Positions 44,401 to 55,729 of a stretch of 64,000 nt of DNA are shown in pieces. The notes under the pieces were generated by a model. The model saw only the letters and a list, made by a program, of their open reading frames with translations, had not been told where the DNA came from and searched no databases. The position numbers were made by a program, and so were the translations under genes. Every line of letters starts with the position of its first letter. Position 1 is the stretch's first letter. The DNA is from Peribolospora baueri (lineage: Eukaryota > Basidiomycota > Peribolosporomycetes > Peribolosporales > Peribolosporaceae): the NCBI GenBank assembly GCA_029717555.1, contig JAMDHS010000058.1:62001-126000 (forward strand). Direction: 5' to 3'.

Positions 44401-45799
44401 GGTGATGCTGCTGCATGAGTTGTTGTTGCTGCTGAGGTGTCAACAGGGTAGGGTTGATGACCGGTGGGTAGGGGTAATCGGGAGCGAGGCCGAGAAGAGG
44501 ATTGAGCTGCGGAGGGCCGCCGCGGAGATCCCGTCCGTGTTCGCGTTCCTTCTGTTCCCGTTCCCGTTCCCGCATGTTGGCCTGCTGTTGCAGAGCGAGC
44601 GCCTGCGCACGAAGCGGTTGTTGATGTTGCTGGTGGTGCTGGTGGTGGTGCTGGTGCTGATGGTGTTCGACCATCGGAGGCGACGCAAAGAAAGGGCGTT
44701 CCACCGAGAAGGGATCACGAACGGTCGCATCGCCGCCAGAAGATCCTTTTCCTTCCGAGACACCCGACCTGTCCACCTCTGCCGGCTGTCGCGTCGGGCT
44801 GAAAGGCTCAACGTGCGGGCTGAGAGAATTGGTGTTAGGTACGCCGAAGCCGTTCGGCGGGTGACCGCCGCTCGCAGCACCCTCGCTCCGACCCGGAGCA
44901 AGTCCGTTTGGTTGCAACGAGCCTGCGGGCGGCTGACCGGCGCCGCCGCTGAACAACTCCTTGGCGGCCCAGGAAGGCATGCCGGCGCCGTCACGAGCGC
45001 CGCGGATAGATGCACCCATCAAGTCGCTGTACCCGAGGAACGGATCGCGTGTGCCGGCACCGACGGCGTCGAGCCTGCTGCCGATCCCCGCGGCAGGGCC
45101 GAACTGGGGAGCGCTCGAAGGAGACTTGGCGTCGAGGCCGAAAGAGTGCAAACGTTTGAGAGAAGGAGGAGGTGCGTTGGCGGTCAGCGGGCCGTGACGA
45201 TGGAAGAGGTGATCTTGATCCGGCACGCCGGGGGAGTGGCTCTGAGGGCGGGAGGGGCCCGACCCGGCGTGTTCGGTTGGACCGAGAGCGTTGGCCCAGC
45301 TGGCGGAGTACCCGGGTTTACCATCGTGCTCGGGGGGAGAGGAGGAACCGTGAGCGGAGGGATGGCGATGTGGAGGAGAAGAGGTGGGGGGCGAAATCGA
45401 TGATAGGGAGGAAGGAGGCATGGGCGAGGAGGAAGCCATAGAAGAGACGGCGCCCTCGGTTAACTGTCGAGAGCGGAAAGGCGGAGGCGAAGAACGACGG
45501 GGACTGGAGGCGCGCTCGTTGACCAACGACGACGCGACCGAAGGCGAACAGGATCGGCCGGAGAGGGAGGAAGGCATGCGATGGAGGGGCGCGGTGGAGC
45601 GCGACGGGCCGTCGACGCCGAGCCAGACAGACGGCGGTGTGTCTGCGGACGAGGAGGAGTCGCCGACATGGGCGTTGAGACTGCAGCCACCACGGCCGAA
45701 GGAAGACTGGTTACCGTCGGCCACAGTCGCCGCCTGACCGTCCCACCCGTCCGCGGCGCTGCCCGGCTTCGCATCGGCGCCGACGTCCATCATCGTCAT
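41495..45799 (-). CDS. WHI3: WHI3-type RNA-binding protein with two RRMs and poly-Q tracts
   Basis: An uninterrupted frame of 1434 residues starting [13 protein letters not shown]. Most of it is Pro/Ser/Gly/Gln-rich. RRM1 lies around residues 510-695: [20 protein letters not shown] starts it, and [20 protein letters not shown] with [15 protein letters not shown] ends it; a Gly/Pro-rich insert of about 100 residues splits it. RRM2 is near residues 1155-1255 and is the WHI3 signature: [40 protein letters not shown] and [19 protein letters not shown]. Several poly-Q/His tracts (for example 42697-42719, 43015-43040, 43321-43375) may support condensate formation. In yeast Whi3 binds cyclin and other mRNAs and controls the cell-cycle start, polarity and memory of pheromone. 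The family call rests on RRM2. Confidence 0.92.
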   Translation of the reverse strand: MTMMDVGADAKPGSAADGWDGQAATVADGNQSSFGRGGCSLNAHVGDSSSSADTPPSVWLGVDGPSRSTAPLHRMPSSLSGRSCSPSVASSLVNERASSPRRSSPPPFRSRQLTEGAVSSMASSSPMPPSSLSSISPPTSSPPHRHPSAHGSSSPPEHDGKPGYSASWANALGPTEHAGSGPSRPQSHSPGVPDQDHLFHRHGPLTANAPPPSLKRLHSFGLDAKSPSSAPQFGPAAGIGSRLDAVGAGTRDPFLGYSDLMGASIRGARDGAGMPSWAAKELFSGGAGQPPAGSLQPNGLAPGRSEGAASGGHPPNGFGVPNTNSLSPHVEPFSPTRQPAEVDRSGVSEGKGSSGGDATVRDPFSVERPFFASPPMVEHHQHQHHHQHHQQHQQPLRAQALALQQQANMREREREQKEREHGRDLRGGPPQLNPLLGLAPDYPYPPVINPTLLTPQQQQQLMQQHHHHHQMRDAQLSQFGAGQPQGQPPPPPQQQSQASSGGPSGPLPPEEITTVFIVGFPDDMTEREFNNMFLFAPGFEAATLKIPAGNNPPAGLAGKTEGAAPGSGPAPMGGIGGAYNLVNVRVPGAPLDIGSLSATVGPGGTSQGWDEASAALAVALGRNGGPAGVDSLSSLLGGLGSGAGGPQPNSSGPGAKTKQIIGFAKFRTRDEALAARDALNGKRVDSDRGCVLKTEMAKKNLHTKQRPLPLTASLNPALPPPGSGLSVLDGGMGGPPPPPPPPGADKLLPLGVGPPQSPSHIHPIYERERDGRLVGGGPPGGPMPPGMPSLDSYGFGSGGSGGPVPGGFPQQQQQQSQQQQQQEQQQGGPPPDMYHQHQQHLGHHFPHPGGPGPSLGLEGSATGLLSPPDSLGHGTSADAFGLGRSGSAGLSPAPGHRSLSNAPSNSSLASRSSSNVRGNEQQQQQQQQQHGYHQQQWTFGPGPLDYFVRDLPPPPAAASIPLTSSFWQEEHQHRSAKSSLDSGATSSSRGSPPETPATSVARGDTGNSDSEATPTATPGAMPKPEDLQQQQQQQHRGPGSQSGSSPPWDASRAFVMIPPTSSAAATTTAQRQAQPTANISSRLGGLSLNTAASNAVPISGSGGGCPPAGSGGGDGGAGATVPTGAGGLPSPTSLPSPGLPSPTWASRTNNPADQNPPGTTLFVGNLPSNVAGQTVVQLEDGLRALFGRCVGFRQLCFRQKGNGPMCFVEFDDVQHATMALNDLYGHTLGGLVKGGGIRLSYSKNPLGVRSNSIPGPLNNANNLPPVTLPQPAHAQSSSYLQTGAPPPPGPNCIVSLQPTPAGQPSTFPFGPMSASKVQTPRSGPSGFNMAPSMPAAQLQQQRQGTASTPPFGLPSAPADSDGRTGTPGAPPGFPPFGDGPAGLPSTFPPGLTAEQSRSTSVAPPARSTAPSGQAQGPTPTLRDGGFQPFAAIGA
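42697..42719. repeat. ctg/cag trinucleotide repeat coding poly-Q in WHI3
   Basis: Seven perfect ctg units on the forward strand, read as glutamine codons on the reverse strand. Pure repeats like this often vary in length between strains. Confidence 0.85.
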
Positions 45800-46581
45800 T
45801 GTTGCTCAGCTCAGCTCAGCTCACTTCACTTGCCTTCACTCGCACACGGGCCAGCCGACGCGCGCTTCGCTTGGCTACGCGTCGCCACGGACAACGACGG
45901 TCGATCAGGCGGAGGGAGGCTCGAAGGCGAGCGAGCGTGGCGACGAGCAAGCGGGGGAACGGTGTGTGTGTATGCGCGTGGACGTGCAGGGAGGAGAGGA
46001 GGAACGATGCCCACGGTCGGAGGACGTGCACGTCGGAACGGGTGACGGATGACGCGCGACGCGTAAAGGGGAGTTGGGTTATGCGTCTAGGTCCGGAGTC
46101 CGCGTCGCGACGTGTCAAGGGCCGGGGGAACGCGCGGGTGGAGGTGGAGAGGAGTGGTGGGAGGGAGAATGGTGAGTGGAGGGGGGAGGGGTTCGGTGGC
46201 CGGAGCTGGGAGGCAGGGGGGAAAGGAAGTGAACGGAGGGAGAGAGTAGAAGTTGAGGGGACGATGTGATGAGAGGTGAGATACGGAGGTGTGACGGAGG
46301 TGGTGGTGGTTTGTTGGTCGGCTGTTCGGAGGGGAAGGTCGGAAGGGGGGAAAGGAAAAGCGGGCCGATCGGAGTGGGCGCTTTACTGTTGATCCTCGCC
46401 CGCCACCCGACCACGACGCGCCCCGCTGCGGCCGCCACCTGCCCGCCGATTACAAACGTGGCATTAGAAAGGGTGCAGGAAGGGTAAGGGCCAGCTTCGG
46501 CTTTGAAATTGAATTGGGAAAGGCGGCGCCGGATGCGAGTCAGCCAGCCAGGCAGCGAAGCGAGCACGCCAGCGAGCCCGC

Positions 46582-46600
46582 CAGTCAGTCAGTCAGTCAG
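46582..46600. repeat. cagt tetranucleotide repeat
   Basis: Five cagt-type units in tandem inside the WHI3 upstream region; the same motif occurs near 15861 in another promoter. Confidence 0.8.
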
Positions 46601-46650
46601 GCCATCCGACCGGCCCTCCTTGTCTCGTCCGTCCATCGAGTTGCAGTCGC

Positions 46651-46679
46651 AGCCACAGCCACAGCCACAGCCACAGCCG
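46651..46679. repeat. ccacag hexanucleotide repeat
   Basis: Nearly five perfect tandem copies of a six-base unit in the WHI3 upstream region. Confidence 0.8.
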
Positions 46680-47292
46680 ACAACCACTCGACCGCCCAGT
46701 CAGCCAGCGAGTCCGCCAGCAAGCCGTTCCAGCTCCATTGGACGCACGCAGCCCTCAGACATCCGTGCCGTCAGTGTCACTCAGGTCAGCGCAAGAGCGC
46801 AATCGAGCTCAAAAAAAGACGGACGCGGAAATGGCGCACCGACGGAACAGCACGCGACGCCGTCGATGAAGAAGACCGAGGTGAAAGAGAAGACGAGACC
46901 GACAGACACACAGACAGACAAAAAAACCCACAGAACGATCGTCCGACGTCCGCTTTCACCGCGCACGTGACAAGCTTTTCGCCGCGCCCCACCCCGCAAG
47001 CCGACGATCTGTCCTGATGAGGAGCCGGATCCGACCGACATCCGTCGTTCCGCTTCTGCCAGCCGAGTCCGATCTTCCCCTAGCTGCAACTACTGCAACT
47101 TACGGACCCTTATCATCAAGTGAGCCATTTACAACGAGAAAAAAATAAACAAATAAACAAACAAACAACTATACGAAAGAAGAAAGAACCGGAAAGAAAA
47201 CATCAGCAAAACGTTTCCAAAAACGAGCGGCCGAAAAAAATAGACAGGGAACTACAACAAAAAGTGCGCAAACGAAAAATACAACAAAAAAT

Positions 47293-47394
47293 TTCCCTTG
47301 CCGGGAGTCGAACCCGGGCCTTGACGGCGCCATAAGAAGGCGGTGTTAACCCTACAATGAGAGCGTCATGTCCTGGCCGTTGGACCACAAAGGA
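47293..47394 (-). tRNA. tRNA-Glu(CTC) with a 30-base intron
   Basis: Read on the reverse strand, the 5' acceptor strand tcctttg (from 47394) pairs with caaggga at 47294-47300, with one T-G pair, and an A discriminator follows at 47293. The D-arm region tggtccaacggccagga and the T arm with ggttcgactcc are both canonical. The anticodon stem tgacg/cgtca flanks a loop ctctca plus c, giving anticodon CTC after position 33 T; the intron lies after position 37, the usual eukaryotic place. Length without intron is 72, normal for tRNA-Glu. An A-rich patch next to its 3' end (forward 47260-47292) becomes a T-run on the transcribed strand and would terminate Pol III. Confidence 0.93.
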
Positions 47395-47626
47395 CTATGT
47401 CTGGTGGCTTGAATTTTATAATATGACTGGTGTTGTACGGCCTGCACCGCCGTTCGAAAACAAGTTTACGCAGGCTGGCACTATAGCTCCACTCAAAACC
47501 TTCTCGCTCCACTTCAAGCCATGCCGACGACGGGACGGAAGCGACCTCGCGGATCTCTATCCGTGCGTATCCATATGCATTGCACCACCGATCGACTGAA
47601 CGGAATGAACGATAACGTAACGAAAA

Positions 47627-50600
47627 TCACAGCTCAAACAGCTCCACCCCATACTCTCCCACCACCATGCTCGCCTCGTACGCCCGTCTCCGGCGGCTCG
47701 TCGCCTTCGAACCCTCGTCGACGGTCGTGAAACCTCCTCCGACCTCTTCCTTCCCGGCACCAGCAACGCCTCCTTTATCCGCAGCCGCGCCCTTCGCCCG
47801 CCCTCCCACCGTGCGACCCAGCCTCGCCGCCCGCAGCCGGTCCTCGTCCACGCGCTTGAACGCCTCGAGCGGGCCGCGGAGGATGGAAAGCTGTGTGCAG
47901 AACGAGAGGTGCACGTTGATGGCGCTCGAGAGCTCTTTCAGGAGCGCGTGCGACGGAGCGTGGGAGAGGAGGAGGGGGAAGTGTGTGTCGAGGAGAGTGA
48001 GGGTGAAGGAGAGGATCTGCGAGACGGACACGAGACAGACATCGCCAAATCAGTCAATTGCCCCCTTTTCCGGAACAAGTCTAGACTGGCGGTAGGATCA
48101 ACCGGTCAAACCGAACTCTCACCTGGGACATCCAAGGTACATTCCCGACCATCCTCTCCTCGTCTACATTCACACCTCCATTCATTGCCGCCGCCACCGC
48201 CGCCGCCTTCTCCCTCTTGGCCTTCCTCCTGCGCATATGCTTCAGCTTCTTCTCACCGCTCGGCACGCCCTGCGCGCCATAACCGTCCAACGCACGTTCG
48301 TCCCACCACCGAAGCCAACGGACCATGACCGTCATCACCGCGCTCACCTCGTCCGCATCTGACAGGCGGGCCTTCAGTGCCCTTCGAAGGAGTGGCGCGG
48401 ACAGCTGGAGAGGAAGGAGGTGAGACAAGTAGGAGGCCAACGAAGGCACGCCCGCCCCCGAAGAACCGTCTTCAACTTGCGTCGATCCCGGCTCTCCTGA
48501 GGCTGCCGCCTTAGCATGGTCGCGCTTAGCCTGAGCGACGTCCGCGAGGAGAGCGATGAGCGAGCTCTCAGGCAAATCGGGGACGGTGCGCAAAGCGAGG
48601 AGGATGTTGGCCTAAAGGAACAACAGGGAAAGGCCAACGAGCCAAAGGGATGCCATCGATCTTTCAGTAAACATAACCATCGGCACTGACCGTACGCGAG
48701 GACCAAGACTCACCCAATCCCGTCTGTGTCTCAGGCGCTCCAAAAGATGGTGTCCGCCTTCACCACCTGTCTCCTCACCCGTGCGAATCATGCGCGCGCT
48801 GACAGACCGTCGTTCCAGAAGGTAGGCGATGATTTTAGACGGATAAGGCCTTGAAGATGTCGGAGGCAGTGAGAGCGCAAGAAGGGATGTAACAAATTGA
48901 TATGGGAGAGGCACCTTTGGCGGCTGCAGTAACCAAGGTCGTTCCGAAGTGGCAAACGTAAAAAGTAAGCGGGACAAGTAAGGATACGGTATGACACAAA
49001 GACCGACGGTGCTCAACTCACTCTCTCCTTCTTCTTTCCCCTTCCATTGTCGACATCTCCGGTCCCTTCCTGCTGTTCCTCCGCCTGCCCATCCACATCC
49101 ATTACATCTCCCTCGCTGTCGCTGTCGTCCCCTTCCCCCGTCTTGATTTTCCTGCTCCTCCCTGATCTTCCCTTCGCTTCAGGAGCCGCATCGGCTGCTG
49201 TGACCGTCTCGGCCTGCTCCTTCGCCGCCGTATCTGCCTCGAAAACGGCCCGCAGCGCAGCTGTGCGCGAGGCAGTCCAGTCGAGGAAGCGCGCCTCGGC
49301 GGCAGAAGCCGCTTCGATTGGCGTCATGGTTGAAGAAGAGAGCACTTCTTCGAGCTGGCGAAGGAGCGTGCGACGGTCGAGCTCCCCTTCGTCTACCGCG
49401 CTCGTACTCGCGCCCTCTCCCACGACCACGGCGGATGTCGAGCTCGTGGAGACAGAGGGCGAAGAGACGCAATATCTGGCGCTCTTGGTCGCTTTTCCCA
49501 TCGCCTCGAGCAGACTGCTGCGGGAGGGGACGACATAAGGCACGACGTACAGCGTAGCTTTCGAGTTCTTCGTTGCCGAAGTCAACTCTTCAGGCCCGAT
49601 GCGTAGCAGCGCCCGACTGCCTTCTGCGTTCGCCGGACCACGTCTCAGAGTTATGGAGAGACGTGACGTAGCAGTTGCCGTGCCAGGCACTTCTTGCTCG
49701 GCCAGGAGGGCAGAGAAGACCGTGTCCCACAGAAGCAGGCGGACAGGGCTGTTGACGGCTGCTCGGGCGGCGAGGAGGACGTGCGAAGCTGACAGAGATA
49801 GGAGCGCGACCGATGGTGGCCTAAAGTCCAACGACGCCAGGCTCTGCGAAGATCGCTGCTGGAGAGAGAGACTGAAGGGATGCGTGCCGGAGGAAATGCG
49901 ACCAGACATGGCAGTGGAGACCAGAGTTCCGTTCGTGGTAAGGTAGCTGACCACTCCGGACGTGTGAACAGAGATGCTGGCGAGTTGCTCGCCGGACACG
50001 TCCGGTATGACGGTCTCAGCGCCCCAAGCCAGACGATCTCTGTCGCTCTCTTCGCCACCGACGAGAACCAGTTGTATCGAGACAGCTCCTGGTTTTTCTG
50101 GCATCGCCTGGTTCGACCCCGAGATGTGGCCATTCGCTTTTGACTTGGAAGTTGCCTCGGAAGGCAATCGGGAAGAAATGATGAGGATCGCGCCGACCGG
50201 GCCCCGTTCCCTGTCGAGGGAAGAAGTGGATGCAGGCAAGAATGCAAGGTCGGCCACATTGTGGGAGGAGACGTGGTGAAGAACACGCTGACCGCCCTCA
50301 TGGTGCTTGAGAGTTTCTGTGACGACGTGCGAACTGTCGGGAGCTACAGTGAGCAGGTACACCGATGCCGAGTTGGAGACGCAAAGGAGGCTGTTCGGCG
50401 TCAAGGATAGGGCGTGGACGGAGTGCGGTGGTTCCTTGATCTGCAGAGGTGTGAAATGGATTAGGGTCAGAGAAGCATACGCTTGCGTCAAGATTTTAGG
50501 TCCAAACACAGCAATGCCGTGCGCACCCTAACAGACTCCTTCTTCGCCTGTCCCCCGATGCCCAACTTGCCCTTGGCCTCCTCCTGCCAGACCCAAAGCT

Positions 50601-51066
50601 CGCCTTCTGCGGCGCCAGTGTGAATGCCCACAGCGGTCGTCCGTCGTAACGTCCGCCCTGGCGATACCGTAGTGTCGCTGGTCTCCGGCGAAATGACGAA
50701 AGGGGCGGCACGAATGGTCGTGAGAGCGGCCGTGGAAAAGGCGGTGGAAGGGGGAACCGTAAGTTTTTGGAGTGGGGATTGGGTAGGAAGCTAAGAGCAC
50801 ATCGGGTTCATGAGTAGGTCCGCTCAAGGATAAGCAAGTAACAATTCCGACTCCTTATCTTGTATCCTGAAATGCCGCTCCGAAGTACTCACATCAAAGA
50901 TCGTCACTCCCTCGCCGTTCACGGCCACCACGACCGACTCCCTCGCGCTGCGCTCGGCAGCCGCATCGTCGTCTTGCAAAAGCGTCACTCGCCCAACGTC
51001 AGCAGGCCCCGCCGCACGGCGTAGCGACCAGGAGGTGAGGGCCGAGGGTTCGGAGAGCGAAGACAT
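47627..51066 (-). CDS. putative NOL11/Utp8-like nucleolar protein
   Basis: Six exons (51066-50893, 50790-50527, 50440-49022, 48923-48714, 48611-48123, 48016-47627) close in frame and give 981 residues. The first 450 residues read as a beta-propeller of weak WD type: VVVAVNGEGVTIFD, AAEGELWVWQEEAKGKLG, SVHALSLTPNSLLCVSNSAS, VRLLLWDTVFSALLAEQEVP. A helical half follows (RTLLRQLEEVLSSSTMTPIE, FLDWTASRTAALRAVFEAD), with an acidic and basic nuclear-type linker (GRSRKIKTGEGDDSDSEGD). The C-terminal part has MVRWLRWWDERALDG, a K/R-rich stretch, and ends RRRAYEASMVVGEYGVELFE. This architecture resembles NOL11 of animals and Utp8 of yeast, members of the t-UTP complex that links rDNA transcription and early 18S processing. 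No single motif proves it, so treat the name as a lead. Confidence 0.6.
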
Positions 51067-51428
51067 GCTGAACGCCGCGTCGAAGCAAGCAAGCGGGCGA
51101 TGAGTCGTCGAGTCTTCAGAACAGCCAAAGAAATCATCCAAAAGTCTCAAGGTGACGTCGCCGCAGCAAGTGAAATCGTTGCGTTCGAAAAATAACCGGC
51201 CGTCTATGTCCGCTTACGTGCGTACGCACGAGAAGCTCGAACGGATTGACTCTGGATGGATTGAGGGGTGGTCGCCCAACATAAGAGTGCTATCGTCAGC
51301 CTTCGTTCGCATCCTTGGCCCGTCGAAAACAGCTTATTTGAAGGTCACTCGAAGCTTGCGAGGAAGGAAGTAAGAACGTCCTCCACTCCGGTCCTTCCGT
51401 CTGGCACCCACTTTCTTCCCTGCCCGCC
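51067..51428. promoter_or_regulatory. shared divergent promoter of the NOL11/Utp8-like and FRS1 genes
   Basis: 362 bases between opposite start codons; both products serve ribosomes or translation, which would suit co-regulation. No TATA box is obvious. Confidence 0.5.
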
Positions 51429-54062
51429 ATGCCGACCATCTCCGTCGACAAGGAAGACTTGTACGTGGCCCTTGGCCAAACCTACAGTGAGCACGCTATG
51501 GCGTATGAAGGGCTTTGGCTTTGACAAGACGTGGACGGAAGATGCATCTGGTGCTGAATTTTGGAGTCTCTGAACGTTTAACCTCTTCCCTGTCTTCCAA
51601 CTACAGCGACGGAGGAATTCGACGAGCTATGCTTCGAGTTCGGAATCGAGCTGGACGAGGATACGACCGAGGAGGTAGAGCGCACCAAGACCGGAGAGCG
51701 ACCGGTGAGCTTTCGGTGCGAGAGAGGTAGATGACCACGTAAGGGACGTTCAGGTTTGACGAGAGCTGACGATGTGGTTGCACCTGCTCCGTTGCGTAGG
51801 AACTCAAAATCGAGATTCCTGCCAACCGGTGAGAGGTTGCCCTGCAAAAGTATGGAACGTTAAATGCTTCATGTGCTGACCTTCTTTCTTCTATCATTGC
51901 TCTGGCCTAAAATTTCAGCTATGATCTCCTGTGCTTTGAAGGCATTTCTAGAGCTTTGCTCGTCTTCCTCGGCAAGATGAAGCCGCCGGCGATCCGTGCC
52001 ATTCCCGCGCCGCCGGGCAAGGAAACCGTCATCACCCTCAGCCCAGATGTGAGTGCGCTCATTTTCTGCAACGGCGGCTGTTTTAGAACTCTTAAGCTTA
52101 ACAAACGCGTTCTGTGGGTATGTCGCTCTATCGTCTCTGCACCACACAGACCGCCAAAATCCGACCTTATTTCGCTGGCGCCATCCTGCGCAATGTCAAG
52201 TTCACACAGCAGTCGTACGATAGCTTCATCGACCTTCAGGATAAGCTGCACCAAAATCTTGCCCGCCGTCGGACGCTCGTCGCCATCGGCACGCACGATC
52301 TGAATACCATCCAGGCGCCCTTCACTTATGAAGCGCTCCCGCCGACGGAGATCAACTTTGCCCCACTCAACAATCCCAAGAGCTATCGTGCGGACGAAAT
52401 GATGACGCTCTTCGAGAGCGACCGACACTTAAGCCGGTACTTGCATATTATCCGTGACAGCCCCATCTACCCCATCATCTACGACCAGCGTCGCAACGTG
52501 CTCAGCATGCCGCCCATCATCAACTCTAATCACTCTAAGATCACGATGGACACTAAGAATGTTTTTATTGACGTAACCGCCACCGACAAGACGAAGCTGG
52601 ACGTTGTCATCAACATCCTCGTCTCTATGTTCTCGTGCTATGCCGCCGAACCTTTCACGTGAGCCGTCGTTGCAATAAGCTCCTTACTAGGGAGTATGGC
52701 GAAAATTGTGTTCGATAGTGATTGACCGTGTGCTTTCATGACTGATTCTCTCGTCCATCGCCCGTCCTTCTTCTCCAGCGTGGAACCTGTTAAGGTGATC
52801 TATCCGGATGGCAGCACGGTGGTCACGCCGGACGTGTCTTCGCGCCGAACGACCGCGCACGTGTCGTACATCAACGCCTGTACCGGTCTCAAGCTGTCCC
52901 CCGCCGAGATCTGTAGCCTTCTTACCCGCATGGGCCACGTCGCGACGCCATCCACGCAGAACGCCGACGAACTGGTCGTAAACGTGCCTCCCACGAGGCC
53001 GGACATTCTGCACGAATGCGATTTGATGGAGGACGTGGCGATCGCGTACGGGTTCAACAATCTTCCCAAGACTCTCCCTTCCACCAACACCGTCGCGCAG
53101 CAGTATCCCGTCAACAAGCTTTCCGACGTTGTCCGCAAGGAGATCGCCATGGCCGGTTGGACCGAGGTGTTGCCGTTGATTCTCGTGAGTGGATCGTCGG
53201 CTGTGGAATTGTGCCCGACGGCCCTGGCGCTGCTGCTTACCTTTCTACATAACACTATGTGCTCGATGACAGTGCTCGCATGACGAAAACTTTGCCTTTC
53301 TGAACCGTAAAGACGATGGGACGACGGCGGTAGTCCTGGAGAACCCCAAAACGTCCGAATATCAAGTTGTGCGCACCTCGCTTCTTCCGGGCTTGCTCAA
53401 GTCGATCCGAGAGAACCGCAAGCACCCACTGCCGCACCGCATCTTCGAGGTCTCCGACGTGGGAGTCAAAAGCGAGCGCGCGGAGGACGCGGAACGGCGC
53501 TCCAGGAATATCCGCAGGGTGTGTGCGGTGTATTCAAACAAAGCGGCCGAGTTCGAGGTCGTGCATGGGCTCCTCGATCGCATCATGGCCATCCTTGGCG
53601 TGCCAAGGATCTCCAAGGACGACAAGTCTTCTGTGAGGGGTTACTACCTCGAGGAGGCCACTGGTGAGTGATCGATCGTCGCAATCCGAGTCGTGAATTC
53701 AAGAGGATCGAAACGTCGTAGACCAGTGCTTAAGCCTCTTTGCTCGCTTGCACTTCATCCATCTGTCAGACTTGACATTCTTCCCCGGCCGCGCTGCGAC
53801 AATTCACTACCGCCCTTCGGCCAGCGTCGCCCATTCGAACCCCGTCTCATCCCAGGACACTGAAAAGGGGACCGTTACGGACGGGCCGTTGGACACGATC
53901 AAGTCCGCCCTCAGCGCCGCCCTACCGACCGCCGTAGGAGGCGGGAAGAAGGGGGACATCGAGCTCGGAAAAGTGGGCGTTCTCCACCCGGAGGTGCTGG
54001 GCAAGTTCGACATCGATTACCCTTGCTCCGGTCTCGAGTTTGATCTCGAGCCTTTCGTGTAG
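51429..54062 (+). CDS. FRS1: phenylalanyl-tRNA synthetase beta subunit
   Basis: Eight exons (51429-51486, 51607-51704, 51800-51828, 51918-52048, 52150-52658, 52779-53184, 53273-53663, 53770-54062) close in frame to about 604 residues, the usual size for cytosolic FRSb. It starts [20 protein letters not shown] and continues [38 protein letters not shown] is the classical N-terminal motif; [60 protein letters not shown] (B5 domain edge), [20 protein letters not shown] and [12 protein letters not shown] are all family segments. The end [20 protein letters not shown] supports the alpha/beta interface. With the alpha subunit it charges tRNA-Phe in the cytosol. One exon (51800-51828) is only 29 bases. 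Confidence 0.96.
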
Positions 54063-54364
54063 ACCTTTAGTTTTCTGCGCGTCTGACCTTTTTCTTTAAA
54101 AGTTCGAGCGGGGAGGGCTGTAGGTGAGAGGGGTCTTGCCGTGATTCTAGCTCGGTGTCTGTGGCTTCATCGCCGTTCGTACTTCTGTCGTGCCTTCTGG
54201 AGATACTCCGGCTTTCGTAATTAAGGATTACGGGACGTACGATCTTTCACCTGAACCACCATTGTTATCTCGGAAGCTTCGGTTCTGCAAGACAGGCTAG
54301 ACGGGGAGGCACTGAGCATTGGAGGACTGGAGAATGTTGGTGGACAAGCCGAACCAACTGACAG

Positions 54365-54610
54365 CCGCCCGCGTGAATCCGGGAAAAGATCTTGTCCTGT
54401 CTTGCAACGTTCATCTTGGATCAAGACCTCTACGAACCCGCTTACGCTCACTAACGTCGAGACTTCGTCTTGTCTTTGCCCAACTTCACTCCCGCCCAGG
54501 TGGTCCCTTGCCCCATACCTCGCTCACGCTCACTCATGTCGAGGACGTATTCTTGTCTTTGCCATCTTCACCCAGAGGTGGGACATTGTCTTGTCTCATT
54601 CACACCCAGC
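54365..54610. repeat. three diverged tandem units of about 80 bases
   Basis: The motif acgctcact.a.gtcgag followed by tcttgtctttgcc recurs at about 54446 and 54528, with a weaker related unit from about 54365 (tcttgtcctgtcttgcaac). Spacing is about 82 bases. The copies share blocks of 10-13 identical bases but differ elsewhere, so the array is old. Confidence 0.6.
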
Positions 54611-54781
54611 ATAGGTCATTGTCATGGCCAAGGAGCGTCCAGTCCGAGGGAGAAAAGTGTGGAGAGGGAACCGTTCCCCGCCCTTTCACCCTCCATCTTC
54701 AATGACGGCAAGCAACAATGGCCAGACCTGTGTTTCCCCCAGCAGGTCGCAACGGGTACCATGTGGTGCCCTGTGCTCTGG

Positions 54782-55042
54782 AGGTCCCATTGGAGCTCAA
54801 CCCTCTTCCAGGGAATGGGCGCCTTCGGGTCCCGTCTGGAATGAGTACACTAGGAACGAAGATCATCGCTCCTTCCAAACCCCTCCGCCCAAGTAGAATT
54901 GATTAGACTATTCCCCTTTCCCCGTACCCAGTGCCCCACTGACGGCTTGCAGAGGGTGTCATTGGGCGTCGTTCACCCCGACGTCCCCTTGGAACTCAGC
55001 CCTACGCGGGGAATGGGCGCCTTTGGGTACCGCTCGGCTTAA
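54782..55042. repeat. diverged direct repeat pair, about 200 bases apart
   Basis: A block of about 55 bases at 54782-54838 (with gggaatgggcgcctt inside) recurs at 54982-55038 at roughly 80 percent identity by eye. Weaker similarity extends upstream of both copies (gggtaccat against gggtgtcat), suggesting a tandem duplication of about 200 bases that has decayed. Confidence 0.65.
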
Positions 55043-55729
55043 GGGGCGCTCCAGTCATCCTCTCTACCTTTGCGTTTCTGTGCCACATGCCTCCCTGCAG
55101 TGTAAATCCCGTCAAAGAGGATTTGTAAAGGACCACCGCTCCTTCGGTTGGCCTTTTATATCGTCTCAAACATCTCGCCTCTTCGGGCAAATCCCTCGCG
55201 CTCTGGCTCTCTTCCTTCTCTCGCCTCTTCGTCTCGGGTACTTATCTTCTTCTTCTGGTCGCCTCACTCACCGCCAGCGCAGCTCCCGCTTCCTCCTCTG
55301 ACACCGGCTAGCGCTATCGCGCCCATCCGAGCGCAGTACCCGCCCACCCACATCTTCACCACCTCGTCCTTTCCTTCCAAAGAGGAAATTAGATGTCCGG
55401 GACGAGTGCTCTTAAAGCTTGCCTGGATGGTAGCAGTCCTGCAGAAGAGGGAACGGCACACCAGGATGTGACCAGCTTCTCCTGTTCGCGACACTAAGTC
55501 GATCATAGTTGCGCTGTGGCTATCACGATGCATGCCTCGTCCAAAGGGGTTGACGATACCGCTTCAGGCGACCTGAACTGACTGTCTGTTTGCCGATGAG
55601 TGTAAGGAGACGATCATCCCATTGCAATCGCGCACGTACAGTCTAGAACGGGGGGGACTACGAGAGCGGGCGGGCAGTAGATTCATCCATTGGCAGAGAG
55701 GAAATGCGGAAGGAAGGGCCGCACTAATT

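Larger units (their letters stand above)
45800..47292. other. long leader/promoter region of WHI3 with simple repeats
   Basis: About 1.5 kb upstream of the WHI3 ATG, ending at the tRNA gene. It contains cagct repeats next to the start codon (45806-45823), a G-rich stretch (46150-46350), a cagt repeat, a ccacag repeat and, near the tRNA, a long A-rich patch (47128-47290). No protein-like frame. Confidence 0.45.
54063..55729. other. 1.67 kb spacer with decayed repeats, no gene
   Basis: No protein-like frame is found between the FRS1 stop and the COX7a-like stop. Frames are short, and the region is less GC-rich and richer in ctt/tct than its surroundings. It holds two families of diverged internal repeats listed separately. 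It could be the remains of an old repeat or element, but I see no coding domain, terminal repeat or target duplication that would name it. Confidence 0.5.

Noticed and set aside
44318-45403. Long forward frames opposite WHI3
   Set aside because: Shadow frames caused by Gln/Pro codon bias of the real gene on the reverse strand.
54319-54906. Forward frames over the repeats as coding parts of a mobile element
   Set aside because: No recognisable domain, no terminal repeats or target duplication; kept only as unclassified repeats.
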